DNA from: Actinomycetota bacterium | Lineage (GTDB): Bacteria > Actinomycetota > Acidimicrobiia > Acidimicrobiales > Ilumatobacteraceae | Direction: 5' to 3' | Length of the DNA stretch: 64,000 nt | Assembly (NCBI GenBank): GCA_963169665.1 | Contig: CAUJET010000155.1 | Location: 85,041 to 149,040, forward strand | The notes under the pieces: model-generated | The model's database searches: none | What the model was told of the DNA's origin: nothing | Seen by the model: only the letters and a program-made list of their open reading frames with translations | Translations under genes and position numbers: made by a program | Shown: positions 33,690 to 41,589 of the stretch, piece after piece | Numbering within the stretch: position 1 is the stretch's first letter | How the letters are laid out: the number at the start of each line of letters is the position of its first letter

Positions 33690-33706
33690 ATCTACCCCCG
33701 GTAAGT
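33690..33706. promoter_or_regulatory. Second, weaker copy of the TetR-type dyad
   Basis: ATCTACC-CCC-GGTAAGT shares the perfect right half GGTAAGT, the three-base spacer and 5 of 7 left-half bases with the site at 36563-36579. It lies 130 bases before the PPOX start on the minus strand. The same TetR protein may control both promoters. Confidence 0.42.
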
Positions 33707-33735
33707 TATTGCGCGCCGTCGGCTCTTCCGGCCGC

Positions 33736-34806
33736 TCAGCCGGCGGAACCGAAGCCGAACGCCTCGCCGGCCGCGAGGTCGTCGACCGCGGTGAAGGTGC
33801 GCCGCACGATCTCGTCGAACAGCGCGGCGCCGCGCTCGTTGGCCGCATCGAGGGTGAGCAGGCTGCCGCCGAAGCTGGCGGCGTAGAAGAGCAGGCCCTC
33901 GAGGTAGCCCCGCCAGATCGCGGCCTCGTCGATCGCGTCGGCCGGCACCCCGGCGGCCACGAGACCGCGCAGGTACCGGTCGATGAGGTCGCGCTCGTGC
34001 CGTCGACGCATGTCGACCGTGAGGTTGTTCGCGCAGAAGTACACGAGGTCGGTTCCGCCCGGCGCACGCATCGCCATCTGCCAGTCGATCACGGCCACCT
34101 CGCCGCTCCCGCCGGGGCCGTCGTCGAAGAACAGGTTGTCGAGCCGGAAGTCGCCGTGGATGAGCGTGACCGGCTCGTCGCGATGGCCCGCCACCCAGTC
34201 GAGCACCTGCTCGATGAACTGCTCGCACCACCGCAGGGTGCGGGCGGGGAGGATGTCGCCGTACCGCTCGAGGAACGTCGGCCATCCCATCGCGAACATC
34301 GGCGGGAAGTTCTGGATCGACGGATCGTCGAGATCGGGCATCCAGTCGAAGGTGGCGAGCAGCGGGTGTTCCCACCAGGTCGCGTGGTGCCGCGCGATGA
34401 GGTCGATCGCTCGCTCGGCCTGCGACAGCGTCGCGCCGGCCACGTGGTCGCCGGGGATCGACGGGGCGAGGTCCTCCATCACGAGGCATGGCGGATCGAC
34501 GAGGTTCACGTAGGCGTGCGGCACGCGCACCTGTACGTGTGGTGCGACGTCGGCGTAGAAGCGGTGCTCGCGCTCCCACACGCGCATCATCTGGCCGATG
34601 AACTGAGCGCCGGGGTCCGCGCTCGCGAGTTTCACGATCACCGACGCCGGCGCTGCCGGATCGGAGGAGTGGATGCGGACACGGGCCAGCTGGCCCATGA
34701 AGCCTTCGCCCGCAGCGATGGGGTGGAGGTCGATCGACTCGATCCCCACCCCCATCGCCTCGGCGAGCCACTCAGCGGAAACGTCCCCCAACGTCTGCGG
34801 TGTCAC
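33736..34806 (-). CDS. Aminoglycoside/choline-kinase-fold phosphotransferase (APH family)
   Basis: A 356-residue protein with the kinase-like APH fold. VIVKLAS supplies the ATP-binding Lys, LVMEDLAP is the hinge, IHGDFRLDNLFF is the catalytic loop with Asp and Asn, and VIDWQMAMR is the metal-binding strand. In actinobacterial catabolic clusters such proteins accompany acyl-CoA dehydrogenases and MaoC enzymes, as in the ACAD10/11 lineage, and probably phosphorylate a hydroxyl of a small hydroxyacyl substrate rather than an antibiotic. It starts with GTG 34806. It lies 129 bases after the MaoC-like gene, which carries tandem 13-base repeats in the gap. Confidence 0.85.
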   Translation of the reverse strand: MTPQTLGDVSAEWLAEAMGVGIESIDLHPIAAGEGFMGQLARVRIHSSDPAAPASVIVKLASADPGAQFIGQMMRVWEREHRFYADVAPHVQVRVPHAYVNLVDPPCLVMEDLAPSIPGDHVAGATLSQAERAIDLIARHHATWWEHPLLATFDWMPDLDDPSIQNFPPMFAMGWPTFLERYGDILPARTLRWCEQFIEQVLDWVAGHRDEPVTLIHGDFRLDNLFFDDGPGGSGEVAVIDWQMAMRAPGGTDLVYFCANNLTVDMRRRHERDLIDRYLRGLVAAGVPADAIDEAAIWRGYLEGLLFYAASFGGSLLTLDAANERGAALFDEIVRRTFTAVDDLAAGEAFGFGSAG

Positions 34807-34876
34807 GCGGCGGCAACCTACACCTCACGCGGACCTCGCCTGACCATCGCAGCGCCAGGGCGTCGCGCGGCAGGCT

Positions 34877-34902
34877 CGAGTGGGGGCTCCGAGTGGGGGC
34901 TC
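34877..34902. repeat. Two tandem copies of a 13-base unit
   Basis: CGAGTGGGGGCTC occurs at 34877-34889 and 34890-34902, followed by a degenerate continuation. It lies in the 129-base gap between the MaoC-like and phosphotransferase genes; nothing else is seen in that gap. Confidence 0.7.
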
Positions 34903-34935
34903 GAGCAGGGATTCGAGTGATGCCCGGGCGAGACG

Positions 34936-35811
34936 TCAGGCCGAGGGAGCGACGACCTCGGCCGTCCCCGTCACGACGTGCTCGTCGCCGCGCGCGAGCC
35001 ACACGTCGCACGTGGCGATGCCGTCGACGATCGACCGGACGCGACCGCCCGCGACGACGTGGTCGGTGTCGAGCACGGGTCGACCGAACGACACCGTCAA
35101 TCGGCGCACCGACGCGGGCCCCGCCCACGCCATGAGCATGTTGGCGACGTAGCCCAGGTTGAGCGGGCCCTGGTTGATCACGCGTCCGCCGAGGCCGAGC
35201 GCTGCGTTCGCAGCTCGGTCCCAGTGCACCGGGTACGGGTCGCGCAAGATGGCGGCCATGGTGCGCATCCGCGCCGCGTCGACGCTCGGCATGTCCCACT
35301 CGGGCAGGAGTTCGCCGGTCGCCGGCGCATCGGTGGCGGATGCGTCGCGCACCACCGGCACGTGTGCCTCGGTGCGCCGGAACTGCCACCGGTTGGTGAC
35401 GCGCGCGACCAGGCCGTCGGCGTCGCTCAGCTCGATGCGGAACGCCACGTGGTCGGCGACCGCGCCGGCGGGCGTCGTGCGCCGCTCGGCGGCGACGATG
35501 CCGCCCTCGACCCGGTGGTCGACGTCCTCGCGCAGGGGGCGCACGTATTCCCAGTCGTAGCCGAGCAGGCCCACCGACCCGCCAGCCCCGCTCGCGCCGC
35601 CCAGGCGGAACAGCTCGGTGATCGACGTGCCGGCCCCGAGAATCGGCGCATGGAACAGCACGATCGGGTGCACGAGGCCGTCGGGCAGTTGTTCACGACC
35701 GGTGCAGTCGGTGAGCAGCCAGTTCTCCCAGTGCGCGACCCGGTACGTGCCACCGGGGAACCGGTGGCCGACCAGTGCGGCGAGTTCGTCTTCGTTCATC
35801 ATGGCGGTCAT
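34936..35811 (-). CDS. MaoC-like/hotdog-fold dehydratase-type protein
   Basis: A 291-residue double-hotdog candidate. The N-terminal half (FPGGTYRVAHWENWLLTDC through RVTNRWQFRR) and the C-terminal half (DPYPVHWDRAANAALGLG, INQGPLNLGYVANMLMAW, LTVSFGRPVLDTDHVVAGG) match the layout of MaoC-type enoyl-CoA hydratases. The catalytic Asp/His pair of the hydratase is not certain: PVHWD is the likeliest position. The start overlaps the TetR stop (ATGA at 35808-35811), so the two are coupled. Hydration of an unsaturated acyl intermediate is the expected role, by family only. ATGs at 35802 and 35799 are possible shorter starts. Confidence 0.7.
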   Translation of the reverse strand: MTAMMNEDELAALVGHRFPGGTYRVAHWENWLLTDCTGREQLPDGLVHPIVLFHAPILGAGTSITELFRLGGASGAGGSVGLLGYDWEYVRPLREDVDHRVEGGIVAAERRTTPAGAVADHVAFRIELSDADGLVARVTNRWQFRRTEAHVPVVRDASATDAPATGELLPEWDMPSVDAARMRTMAAILRDPYPVHWDRAANAALGLGGRVINQGPLNLGYVANMLMAWAGPASVRRLTVSFGRPVLDTDHVVAGGRVRSIVDGIATCDVWLARGDEHVVTGTAEVVAPSA

Positions 35812-36425
35812 CGGTGGCTCCCTGCTGCGAGGCCGGACCACACGAGTTCGGCGAGTTGGTCGGCCAGGACGTCGGCCGGTCGGTCGTGCTCGTCGATCCA
35901 CCACAGCGACACGAGATTGAGCATGCCGATGATCGCGTACGCCCAGGGGACGGCGACCGCGACATCGTCGCCGCGGCGCGTGCGCCATCGGGTGAGCAGA
36001 TCGGCCAGCGGCCCGGCGGATCGTCCCGCCAGGTAGAGCGTTCGTTCCGGGGTGTCGTCGGATGCGCCGCGGGTGACGTAGAGGAACAGCTCCCGGTGCG
36101 CGCCGATCGTCTCGAGGCTGCTCCGGAAGAACGCGGCGAGCGTGATGCGATCGAACCGGCTGGTGCTGCCGACCTCGGCGCCGGCTGCGGCGATGAGCCG
36201 TTCGGCGAGGCGGGCTGCGAGCGCGTTCGACAGCTCGGCCCTGCTGCCCACCCGGGCGTAGACGACCGGCTTGGTGACCCCGGCCTCGACGGCGATCGAC
36301 TCGAGCGAGGCGCCGTTGCCGTCGCGGGCGATCACGCGCTCGGCGGCGTCGAGCACCACGTCGCGATCGACGACGTGCTGGCCGCCTGTGGGACGGCCGG
36401 GTCGACGGCGGACTTTGACGTTCAC
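35808..36425 (-). CDS. TetR-family transcriptional regulator
   Basis: A 205-residue repressor. The N-terminal HTH is normal: DVVLDAAERVIARDGNGASLESIAVEAG, then VTKPVVYARVGSRAEL. The C-terminal helical domain (residues about 75-200) would bind the inducer; it contains several aromatic and hydrophobic residues (WWIDEHD near the end), consistent with an acyl or terpenoid ligand. The GTG start at 36425 is followed by a basic NVKVRRRPGRPTGG tail typical of the family. It is divergent from the SDR gene, with a perfect dyad between them at 36563-36579, and its gene leads the MaoC-phosphotransferase genes. Confidence 0.9.
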   Translation of the reverse strand: MNVKVRRRPGRPTGGQHVVDRDVVLDAAERVIARDGNGASLESIAVEAGVTKPVVYARVGSRAELSNALAARLAERLIAAAGAEVGSTSRFDRITLAAFFRSSLETIGAHRELFLYVTRGASDDTPERTLYLAGRSAGPLADLLTRWRTRRGDDVAVAVPWAYAIIGMLNLVSLWWIDEHDRPADVLADQLAELVWSGLAAGSHR

Positions 36426-36562
36426 CGCGTCAGTCTGCCGTCCCGGGTGCCGCCGTGCCGTGGTCGGTCGCGTCCGGGTCCGAATGGGCGCTCCGATTCG
36501 TGCACCCGTCGCTGGTGCTGGTCGGATGGTTCGATCCGTCGTCGCCGGCTCCACGAGGCCAT

Positions 36563-36579
36563 ACTTACCGCGGGTAAGT
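36563..36579. promoter_or_regulatory. Perfect TetR-type operator in the TetR-SDR divergent region
   Basis: ACTTACC-GCG-GGTAAGT is a perfect 7+7 palindrome with a three-base spacer. It is placed 138 bases from the TetR start and 73 bases from the SDR start. Length, symmetry and position are typical of TetR autoregulation of divergent operons. A related site is at 33690-33706. Confidence 0.62.
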
Positions 36580-36651
36580 TCTGCGGGCGAGCCGGCGCGA
36601 CCGGCCCCTCGCGACACCCAGCAGCAGTCCCACGAGACGATCGGAGTCCCC

Positions 36652-37428
36652 ATGCCCACCGCGGCCAGCCAGGAGTTGTTCGACCTGAGCGACGACGTCG
36701 CCATCGTGACCGGCGCGGGCCGCGGGATCGGTGAGGGCATCGCCACCACCCTCGCCGACGCGGGCGCCGCCGTGGTGTGCGCCGCCCGTCGTGCCGACGA
36801 GATCGAGCGGGTCGCCGCCGGCATCCGCGACCGCGGCGGTCGTGCCATCGCGGTCGCGACCGACGTGACCGATCCCGCGGCGGTGAAGGCGTTGGCGCAG
36901 CGAGCGGTCGACGAGTTCGGCCATCTCGACATCTGGATCAACAACGCCGGCGGCTCGCCGGTGTCGGCCCCGCTGGTCACCCTCGACGAGGACGAGTGGG
37001 ATGCGACCCTGCGGCTGAACCTCACCGCCGTGTGGCGGTGCACCCGTGTCGCGGCTGCGACGATGCGCGACGGCGGGCGGATCGTCAACATCTCCTCGCT
37101 CGCCGCGACGACCACGATGCCCGGCAGTGGGCACTACGCCGCGGCCAAGGCAGGGGTGAACTCGCTCACGCGCACGTTCGCGAAGGAACTCGGCCCGCGC
37201 ATCCGCGTGAACTGCATCATGCCGGGGGCGGTGCCGACCGAGATCATGATGACGGCCCTCCACCTCGGCGACGACGATCTGCCGGCGCTCACCAAGCGAC
37301 TGCGGCTCCCCATGCGCCGCCTGGGCACCCCGGACGACCTCGGTCGAGCCGTGCTGTACTTCGTGGCGCCGGGCTCGTCCTGGGTGACGGGCCAGATCCT
37401 CGCCATCGACGGCGGGATGTCGGCATGA
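36652..37428 (+). CDS. Short-chain dehydrogenase/reductase (first copy)
   Basis: A 258-residue classical SDR. The nucleotide motif is TGAGRGIGEGI, NNAGGSP stabilises the fold, the catalytic residues are Ser in NISSLA and Tyr/Lys in YAAAK, and MPGAVPTEI follows. An Arg (AARR) after the second strand suggests NADP(H). It likely interconverts a hydroxyl and a ketone. The stop overlaps the MDR start (ATGA). It resembles the SDR at 38547-39347 along its whole length (FxDLSDDVAIVTGAGRGIGEGI against FSLDGQVAVVTGGGRGIGEGI), so the pair probably arose by duplication around the MDR gene. Expression is probably under the dyad at 36563-36579. Confidence 0.93.
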   Translation: MPTAASQELFDLSDDVAIVTGAGRGIGEGIATTLADAGAAVVCAARRADEIERVAAGIRDRGGRAIAVATDVTDPAAVKALAQRAVDEFGHLDIWINNAGGSPVSAPLVTLDEDEWDATLRLNLTAVWRCTRVAAATMRDGGRIVNISSLAATTTMPGSGHYAAAKAGVNSLTRTFAKELGPRIRVNCIMPGAVPTEIMMTALHLGDDDLPALTKRLRLPMRRLGTPDDLGRAVLYFVAPGSSWVTGQILAIDGGMSA

Positions 37429-38477
37429 GCGCAACGCCCACCGTCGCACGGCGGGTCACGCTCGCCGCCCGTCCGAACGGGCCCGTCACCGACGACTGCT
37501 TCGCACTCGTCGAGGAGCCGTTCGACCCGGCGGCACCGCTCGCCGCCGGACAGGTGGCGATCCGCGTCGACACCCTGTCGATCGACGCGTTCATCCGGAC
37601 CACCCTCGAGGAGCGGTCGTACCATCGCGGCGCACGCATGGGCGGGGTCATCCCGGCGCTCGGCGTCGGTACGGTGACCGCCAGCGCGGTCGACGGGATC
37701 GAGCCCGGCGACCAGGTCTTCGGTCCGCTCGGCGCACAGACCCACGCCGTGCTCCCCGAGATGCTGGTGCGCCGACTCGACGTGTCCTCCGTGCCGGCGA
37801 CCGCCTACCTCGGTGCGCTCGGCATGACCACGGGCCTCACGGCCTACTTCGGTGTGGTCGAGGTGGGAGCGGTCGGTGCTGCCGGTCCGACCGACACCGT
37901 CGTGGTGTCGGGTGCCGCCGGCGCAGTCGGATCGATGGCCGTGCAGATCGCCCGTCTCGCAGGTGCCGCGCGCGTGATCGGCATCGCCGGCGGCCCCACG
38001 AAGTGCGCGTACATCGTCGACGAGCTGGGCGCCGATGCGGCGATCGACTACCGGGAAGGCGTCGGTCCGATGGCCGACCGGCTGCGCGAGCTCGCACCCG
38101 AGGGGATCGACGTGTTCTTCGACAACGTCGGTGGCGAGGTGCTCGACGTCGCGCTCGACCAGATCGCCGAGCGCGGTCGCATCGTGCTGTGCGGCGCGAT
38201 CTCGCAGTACGAGCACATGGACGACGTGCGCGGGCCGCGCAACTACCTCAAGCTGGCCGAACGCCACGCCCGTATGGAGGGCTTCGCCGTCACCCACTTC
38301 GAGTCGGCGTTCCCACAGGCCGAGGCGGTGCTCGGCGACTGGCTGGCCGACGGCCGGCTGGCGATGCGCGAGCACGTCGAGCACGGTCTCGACGCGTTCC
38401 CGGCCACGCTGCGCATGCTCCTCGACGGCGGCCACCACGGCAAGCTCCTGCTGCGCGTCCACGACCCACGGGCCTGA
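37425..38477 (+). CDS. NADP-dependent medium-chain reductase (CurA/leukotriene B4 dehydrogenase-like)
   Basis: A 350-residue zinc-free MDR enzyme. Typical parts are GDQVFGPLGAQTHAVLP, the cofactor-binding VSGAAGAVGSMAVQIARLAG, FDNVGGEVLDVALDQI and GRIVLCGAISQY. Relatives reduce the double bond of alpha,beta-unsaturated ketones or aldehydes using NADPH (curcumin reductase, prostaglandin reductase). That chemistry would suit products of the carotenoid/stilbene oxygenase. It is translationally coupled to the upstream SDR by a 4-base overlap and followed by a second SDR after 69 bases. Confidence 0.9.
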   Translation: MSATPTVARRVTLAARPNGPVTDDCFALVEEPFDPAAPLAAGQVAIRVDTLSIDAFIRTTLEERSYHRGARMGGVIPALGVGTVTASAVDGIEPGDQVFGPLGAQTHAVLPEMLVRRLDVSSVPATAYLGALGMTTGLTAYFGVVEVGAVGAAGPTDTVVVSGAAGAVGSMAVQIARLAGAARVIGIAGGPTKCAYIVDELGADAAIDYREGVGPMADRLRELAPEGIDVFFDNVGGEVLDVALDQIAERGRIVLCGAISQYEHMDDVRGPRNYLKLAERHARMEGFAVTHFESAFPQAEAVLGDWLADGRLAMREHVEHGLDAFPATLRMLLDGGHHGKLLLRVHDPRA

Positions 38478-38546
38478 GCGCCGCTCCCGATCGGCCTGCA
38501 CGCCGCCCTCCCGCCCCCTGCACTCATCACCGACAGGAACCACCAC

Positions 38547-39347
38547 GTGTCCACCGAAACCTCACCCGCCGCGTACCCGTCCCCGGCCCAGCTGTTCTCG
38601 CTCGACGGCCAGGTCGCCGTCGTCACCGGCGGGGGGCGCGGTATCGGCGAGGGCATCGCTCGCACGTTCGCGGCGGCAGGGGCGAGGGTCGTCGTGGCCG
38701 CGCGCCGCACCGCCGAGGTGGAGGCCGTCGCGGCATCGATCGTCGCCGACGGCGGCGAGGCGATCGGCGTGGGCTGCGACGTCACCGACGACGCAGCGGT
38801 CGACGCGCTCGCCCGCACCGCGATCGACGCGTTCGGTTCGCTCTCCATCTGGGTGAACAACGCCGGCGGATCGCCCGCCCGCAAGCCGCTCACCGAGCTC
38901 AGCCGCGACGAGTGGGACCAGTGCACCGCGCTCAACCTGACCGCCGTGTGGGTCGGCATCGTGACCGCGGCGAAGTACATCGAGACCGGCTCGATCCTCA
39001 ACATCTCGTCGGGCGCCGGCACCGGCCCGGTGCCGGGCAGCGGTCACTACGGCGCGGCCAAGGCCGGGGTGAACTCGCTGACGATGACCGCGTCGGCAGA
39101 GCTCGCGCCTCGCGTCCGGGTGAACGGGATCATGCCCGGCGCGATCCCGACCGAGATCTTCCGCACGGCGCTCGGCATCCGCAACGACGACGACCTGGCG
39201 GCCACCGAGCAGGCGTGGAACATCCCGATGGGTCGCTTCGGTACGCCGCTCGACATCGGCACTGCCGCCTTGTTCCTCTGCTCGCCGGCCGCGGGCTGGG
39301 TGACGGGCGAGACCTGGCGGATCGGTGGCGGCGCCAAGCCCCGCTGA
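38547..39347 (+). CDS. Short-chain dehydrogenase/reductase (second copy)
   Basis: A 266-residue classical SDR with TGGGRGIGEGI, NNAGGSPARKPL, Ser in NISSGAG, and YGAAK. AARR after strand two again suggests NADP(H). It starts with GTG 38547 behind AGGAA. Similarity to the SDR at 36652-37428 is evident in every motif, with differences in the substrate loop (TEIFRTALGIRNDDDLAA here, TEIMMTALHLGDDDLPAL there). Two paralogues in one unit suggest two successive or alternative alcohol oxidations. The molybdopterin oxidoreductase gene follows after 34 bases. Confidence 0.93.
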   Translation: MSTETSPAAYPSPAQLFSLDGQVAVVTGGGRGIGEGIARTFAAAGARVVVAARRTAEVEAVAASIVADGGEAIGVGCDVTDDAAVDALARTAIDAFGSLSIWVNNAGGSPARKPLTELSRDEWDQCTALNLTAVWVGIVTAAKYIETGSILNISSGAGTGPVPGSGHYGAAKAGVNSLTMTASAELAPRVRVNGIMPGAIPTEIFRTALGIRNDDDLAATEQAWNIPMGRFGTPLDIGTAALFLCSPAAGWVTGETWRIGGGAKPR

Positions 39348-39381
39348 TCTGCAGCCGACCGACGGACGCGAGACTGCGGCC

Positions 39382-41589
39382 ATGACCGACACCGTCACCG
39401 CTGCCGAGACGACGACCGACCGGACGTCCGACGGGACGACCGTCGAGACGCGCGAGACGTTCTGCCGCTTCTGCCATGCCGCGTGCCCGCTGGAGGTGGA
39501 CGTCGAGATCAACGCGGGTCGCGAACGTGCGATCGCCGTGCGCGGCGTGCTCGACGATCCGTTGTTCGAGGGATACACGTGCATCAAGGGCAGGCAGCTG
39601 CCCGACCAGCACCACGCCCCCGACCGTCTGCGCCGACCGTTGCGCCGCGAGGCCGACGGCACGTTCACCGAGGTCTCCTCGGGCGAGGCGCTCGACGACA
39701 TCGCCGCCCGCATCCGGCGGATCATCGACGCGCACGGACCGCGTGCGGTGGCGAGCTACACCGGCACGGGTGCGTTCCAGAACGGGATCTCGATGCCGGC
39801 CGCCGTCGCCTTCCACCAGGGCATCGGCTCGCCGTCGTTCTACACGTCGATCACGATCGACCAGCCCGCCCACCTCACCGCCCGCCTGCGGATGGGGTCG
39901 TGGGAGGCGGGGTGGCAGAACTTCCGCGACGCCGACGTACTGCTGGCCATCGGCTACAACCCGCTGGTCTCGTCGTACGCGCCGGCCGGTGGACTGCAGG
40001 GGACCAACCCGTTCGTCACCCTGCGTCGCGCGAAGGCGCGAGGGATGCAGCTGATCGTGATCGACCCGCGCCGCACCGAACTCGCGTCGAACGCCGACCT
40101 GTGGCTGCAGGTGAAGCCCGGCGAGGACCCGACGCTGATCGCCGGCCTCGTGCGGGTGATCCTCGACGAGGACCTGCACGACCAGGAGTTCTGCGACCGT
40201 TGGGTCGGCCAGCTCGACGACCTCCGCGCCGCGGTCGCGCCGTTCACCCCCGAGTACGTGGCCGAGCGGTGCGAGGTGCCCGCCGGCGACGTCGTGCGCG
40301 CCGCCAGGATGTTCGCGGCCGGACCCCGGGGAACCGCAGGTACCGGCACCGGACCGAACATGGCCGCGCACAGCACGCTCACGGAGCACCTGACGCTCAC
40401 CCTCAACGCGATCTGTGGGCGGGTGAACCGTGAGGGCGACACGCTCGAGAGCGGCAACTTCCTCGTACCTGGCGACACCCGTCGGGCACAGGTGGTGCCG
40501 CCGAGCGATCCGGCCCCCGGCACGCCGCACCGAGTGAAGGGTCTCCGGGGCATGCCCGGGGAGATGCTCACCAACGTGCTCGCCGAGGAGATCCTGCTGC
40601 CCGGCGAGGGGCAGGTGCGATGCCTCGTCGTGTGCGGCGGCAACCCGGTGGTCGCGTTCCCCGACCAGTTGAAGACCATCGCCGCGCTCCGCGACCTGGA
40701 ACTGCTCGTCGTGATCGACCACCGGATGACGGCCTCGGCCGAGCGTGCGCACTACGTGCTGCCGCCCCGCCTCGAGCTGGAACGCGCCGACGTCGCGGCC
40801 GTGATGGACCGTCGCTACGCGGCGCCGTACGTGAGCTACACCCCGGCGGTGCTCGCCCCCGAGGGCGACTGCATGTCGGAGTGGGAGGTGTTCGCCGGCA
40901 TCGCCGCCCGGCTGGGCACACGGATGCCGCTGCCCGGCGGCGACCTGCCGCTCGACGGCTCGGCCGACGACGAGCTCATGCTCGACCTCGCCTTCGCGAA
41001 GGGGCGGCTGTCGATGGCGGAGATGCGCGAGCACCGGGGCCAGATCCTCCACGACCGCGAGGTGCAGGTGGTGGCCGCCGATCCTGAGGCGACGGCACGC
41101 TTCGCCGTCGCGCCGCCCGACGTGATCGCCGAACTGGCGGAGGTGCGCGTCGAGCACACGGGCGCCGAGGTGCTCGACGGGTTCGACGCGGCCGCCCATC
41201 CCTTCCGGCTGGTCAGCCGCCGCCTCAAGCACGTCCTCAACTCGCTCGGGCGTGAGCTGCCCGGTCTCGCTCGCGTCGGCACCACCAATGCCGCGTTCAT
41301 GCATCCGGACGACCTCAGCGACCTCGGCGTGGTCGACGGTGACCTCGTCGAGATCACCTCCCCGACGGGCAGTGTGGTGGCCGTGGCGGAAGCGAGCGAC
41401 ACCGTGAAGCGAGGCGTGATCTCGATGTCCCACTCGTGGGGCGGGTCGATCACCGACGAGGAGGTGCGCACCCAGGGCACGCCGACGAACCGTCTGTGCA
41501 CCGTCGACAGCGGGTGGGACCGCCTGAACGGCATGGCCATCCAGAGCGCCATCCCGGTTCGGGTGCAGCGTTCCCTGGCCCCGACGTGA
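39382..41589 (+). CDS. Molybdopterin-dependent oxidoreductase (DMSO reductase superfamily)
   Basis: A 735-residue protein. A [4Fe-4S] site is formed by CRFCHAAC and the later Cys in GYTCIKG. The bis-molybdopterin guanine dinucleotide regions are visible (GYNPLVSSYAP, VIDPRRTELASNADLW, CGGNPVVAFPD, and the C-terminal domain NSLGRELPG to NRLCTVDSG). No Cys or obvious Sec is seen where formate dehydrogenases or nitrate reductases place the metal ligand, so the metal may be held by another residue. There is no twin-arginine signal, so it is cytoplasmic. Members hydroxylate, dehydrogenate or hydrate organic substrates. Its place after two SDRs suggests a catabolic step. Confidence 0.88.
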   Translation: MTDTVTAAETTTDRTSDGTTVETRETFCRFCHAACPLEVDVEINAGRERAIAVRGVLDDPLFEGYTCIKGRQLPDQHHAPDRLRRPLRREADGTFTEVSSGEALDDIAARIRRIIDAHGPRAVASYTGTGAFQNGISMPAAVAFHQGIGSPSFYTSITIDQPAHLTARLRMGSWEAGWQNFRDADVLLAIGYNPLVSSYAPAGGLQGTNPFVTLRRAKARGMQLIVIDPRRTELASNADLWLQVKPGEDPTLIAGLVRVILDEDLHDQEFCDRWVGQLDDLRAAVAPFTPEYVAERCEVPAGDVVRAARMFAAGPRGTAGTGTGPNMAAHSTLTEHLTLTLNAICGRVNREGDTLESGNFLVPGDTRRAQVVPPSDPAPGTPHRVKGLRGMPGEMLTNVLAEEILLPGEGQVRCLVVCGGNPVVAFPDQLKTIAALRDLELLVVIDHRMTASAERAHYVLPPRLELERADVAAVMDRRYAAPYVSYTPAVLAPEGDCMSEWEVFAGIAARLGTRMPLPGGDLPLDGSADDELMLDLAFAKGRLSMAEMREHRGQILHDREVQVVAADPEATARFAVAPPDVIAELAEVRVEHTGAEVLDGFDAAAHPFRLVSRRLKHVLNSLGRELPGLARVGTTNAAFMHPDDLSDLGVVDGDLVEITSPTGSVVAVAEASDTVKRGVISMSHSWGGSITDEEVRTQGTPTNRLCTVDSGWDRLNGMAIQSAIPVRVQRSLAPT

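Noticed and set aside
33736..34806. Antibiotic-resistance aminoglycoside phosphotransferase
   Set aside because: The fold is shared, but the gene lies among catabolic genes and the sequence looks like the ACAD10/11-associated branch; no resistance claim is supported.
36652..39347. Two SDR genes considered as a recent exact duplication
   Set aside because: The proteins share motifs but differ widely between them, so any duplication is old.
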